The translations under genes and the position numbers were made by a program. Positions 5,985 through 6,346 of a stretch of 6,346 bases of DNA are shown one piece after another. The notes below the pieces were generated by a model, which was not told where the DNA came from, searched no databases, and worked only from the letters and a program-made list of their open reading frames with translations. Source of the stretch: Marinosulfonomonas sp. PRT-SC04 (GTDB taxonomy: Bacteria > Pseudomonadota > Alphaproteobacteria > Rhodobacterales > Rhodobacteraceae); assembly GCA_001321835.1 (NCBI GenBank), contig JPUR01000156.1, positions 1 through 6,346 on the forward strand. Direction: 5' to 3'. Every line of letters starts with the position of its first letter. The first letter of the stretch is position 1.

Positions 5985-6149
5985 CTACCTTTCGTCTGGC
6001 TTGGTTGGCTGGGGGGTGATGGCTTGGCAATCTTTTGGTGGTCCCTCACCGTTTAGATTTTTCACCTCGGCGCGGCACCAAATACACCGCCATTTTGTGA
6101 ATTTCCGCGATAGCGTCTTAGCTGGTTTCCAGTCGCATTCGCGGCTCAT
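5985..6149 (-). CDS. 54-aa cysteine-containing hypothetical protein (possible zinc-binding)
   Basis: A 54-codon frame runs from ATG 6149 to TAG at 5985-5987. It begins MSRECDWKPAKTLSRKFTKW and contains RCIWCRAEVKN, with cysteines at 5, 22, 25 and 41. The C22-x2-C25 pair together with C5 and C41 could form a small zinc site. The N-terminal half is basic and rich in Trp/Lys/Arg, and the C-terminus is Pro-rich. Its ATG overlaps the methyltransferase stop (ATGA), and the next gene starts 3 bases after its stop. Those two tight junctions are the main evidence that it is real. I do not recognise a family. A DNA-binding or accessory protein of the methyltransferase/excision module is one possibility, and this is speculation. 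Confidence 0.6.
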   Translation of the reverse strand: MSRECDWKPAKTLSRKFTKWRCIWCRAEVKNLNGEGPPKDCQAITPQPTKPDER

Positions 6150-6346
6150 GTCGTCGCCCTCTCAATCAAATGCGCGCAGTTCGCGGCCACCAGTGCCGCC
6201 GCCACGTTGGGGCTGACGCTGTTGCCGCATTTGTGGGTTTGTTGGGTTTTGGGCATCACGCGGCCATCTGCGCCGCGATCGATGATGTAGGTGTCGGGAA
6301 ACCCTTGGGCGCGGAATTGCTCGCGCGGGGTTAGCATCCGCATGCC
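6146..6346 (-). CDS. DNA (cytosine-5) methyltransferase, C-terminal 66 residues (5' part outside window)
   Basis: The enzyme transfers a methyl group from S-adenosylmethionine to C5 of cytosine in a specific DNA site. The visible part begins GMRMLTPREQFRAQGFPDTY, matching conserved motif IX (RxLTxREcaRlQGFPd), and ends with GNSVSPNVAAALVAAN, matching motif X (GNsVpPxvaxal) that completes the SAM pocket. The catalytic PCQ motif and the target recognition domain lie outside the window. The stop codon overlaps the ATG of the 54-aa gene, so it heads the same transcription unit as the HTH protein and integrase. In phages and islands such enzymes are often orphan methyltransferases that protect the element from host restriction. 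No restriction enzyme gene can be seen here. Confidence 0.87.
   Translation of the reverse strand, partial: GMRMLTPREQFRAQGFPDTYIIDRGADGRVMPKTQQTHKCGNSVSPNVAAALVAANCAHLIERATT

Noticed and set aside
5709..6216. Plus-strand frames at 5709-6056 and 5980-6216 opposite the xis-like and methyltransferase genes
   Set aside because: They run antisense to a compact minus-strand operon with overlapping starts and stops, show no motifs, and have no convincing ribosome sites.

Overview
This window looks like chromosomal DNA of an alphaproteobacterium, most likely a Rhodobacteraceae/Roseobacter-type organism. The grounds are protein flavour (the TAGNTG-type cysteine synthase, the large MscS channel with an N-terminal periplasmic domain) and base composition. 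This is an inference from remembered family sequences, not from a search.

The left edge (1 to about 162) is the 3' end of an IS200/IS605-family element: the C-terminus of a TnpA Y1 transposase, with a perfect 9-bp-stem hairpin overlapping its stop codon. Immediately after it, from about 163 to 384, lies the C-terminal remnant of what looks like a NUDIX (ADP-ribose pyrophosphatase-like) hydrolase, whose catalytic part is not in the window. The IS seems to have landed inside that gene.

The centre (436 to 4524, + strand) is a tightly packed three-gene operon. cysK-like cysteine synthase ends in a TGATG overlap with a large MscS-family mechanosensitive channel, which overlaps by 8 bases an alanyl-tRNA editing protein (AlaX). 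The cysteine synthase appears to carry an in-frame deletion of about 22 residues. It removes the glycine/serine loop that contacts the pyridine ring of PLP, so the product is probably not a normal cysteine synthase although the frame is open.

A tRNA-Ser(GGA) gene with encoded CCA (4585-4674) follows, with its own likely promoter. Directly behind its 3' end starts an integrated element that runs out of the window to the right. All of its genes here are on the minus strand. Read in their own direction they are: the C-terminus of a DNA cytosine-5 methyltransferase, a previously untracked 54-aa cysteine-containing protein, a small HTH excisionase-like protein, and a complete tyrosine recombinase whose stop codon lies 21 bp from the tRNA. 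These four are coupled by start/stop overlaps or gaps of a few bases, so they probably form one transcript. The layout is that of a prophage or genomic island using the tRNA-Ser 3' end as its attachment site.
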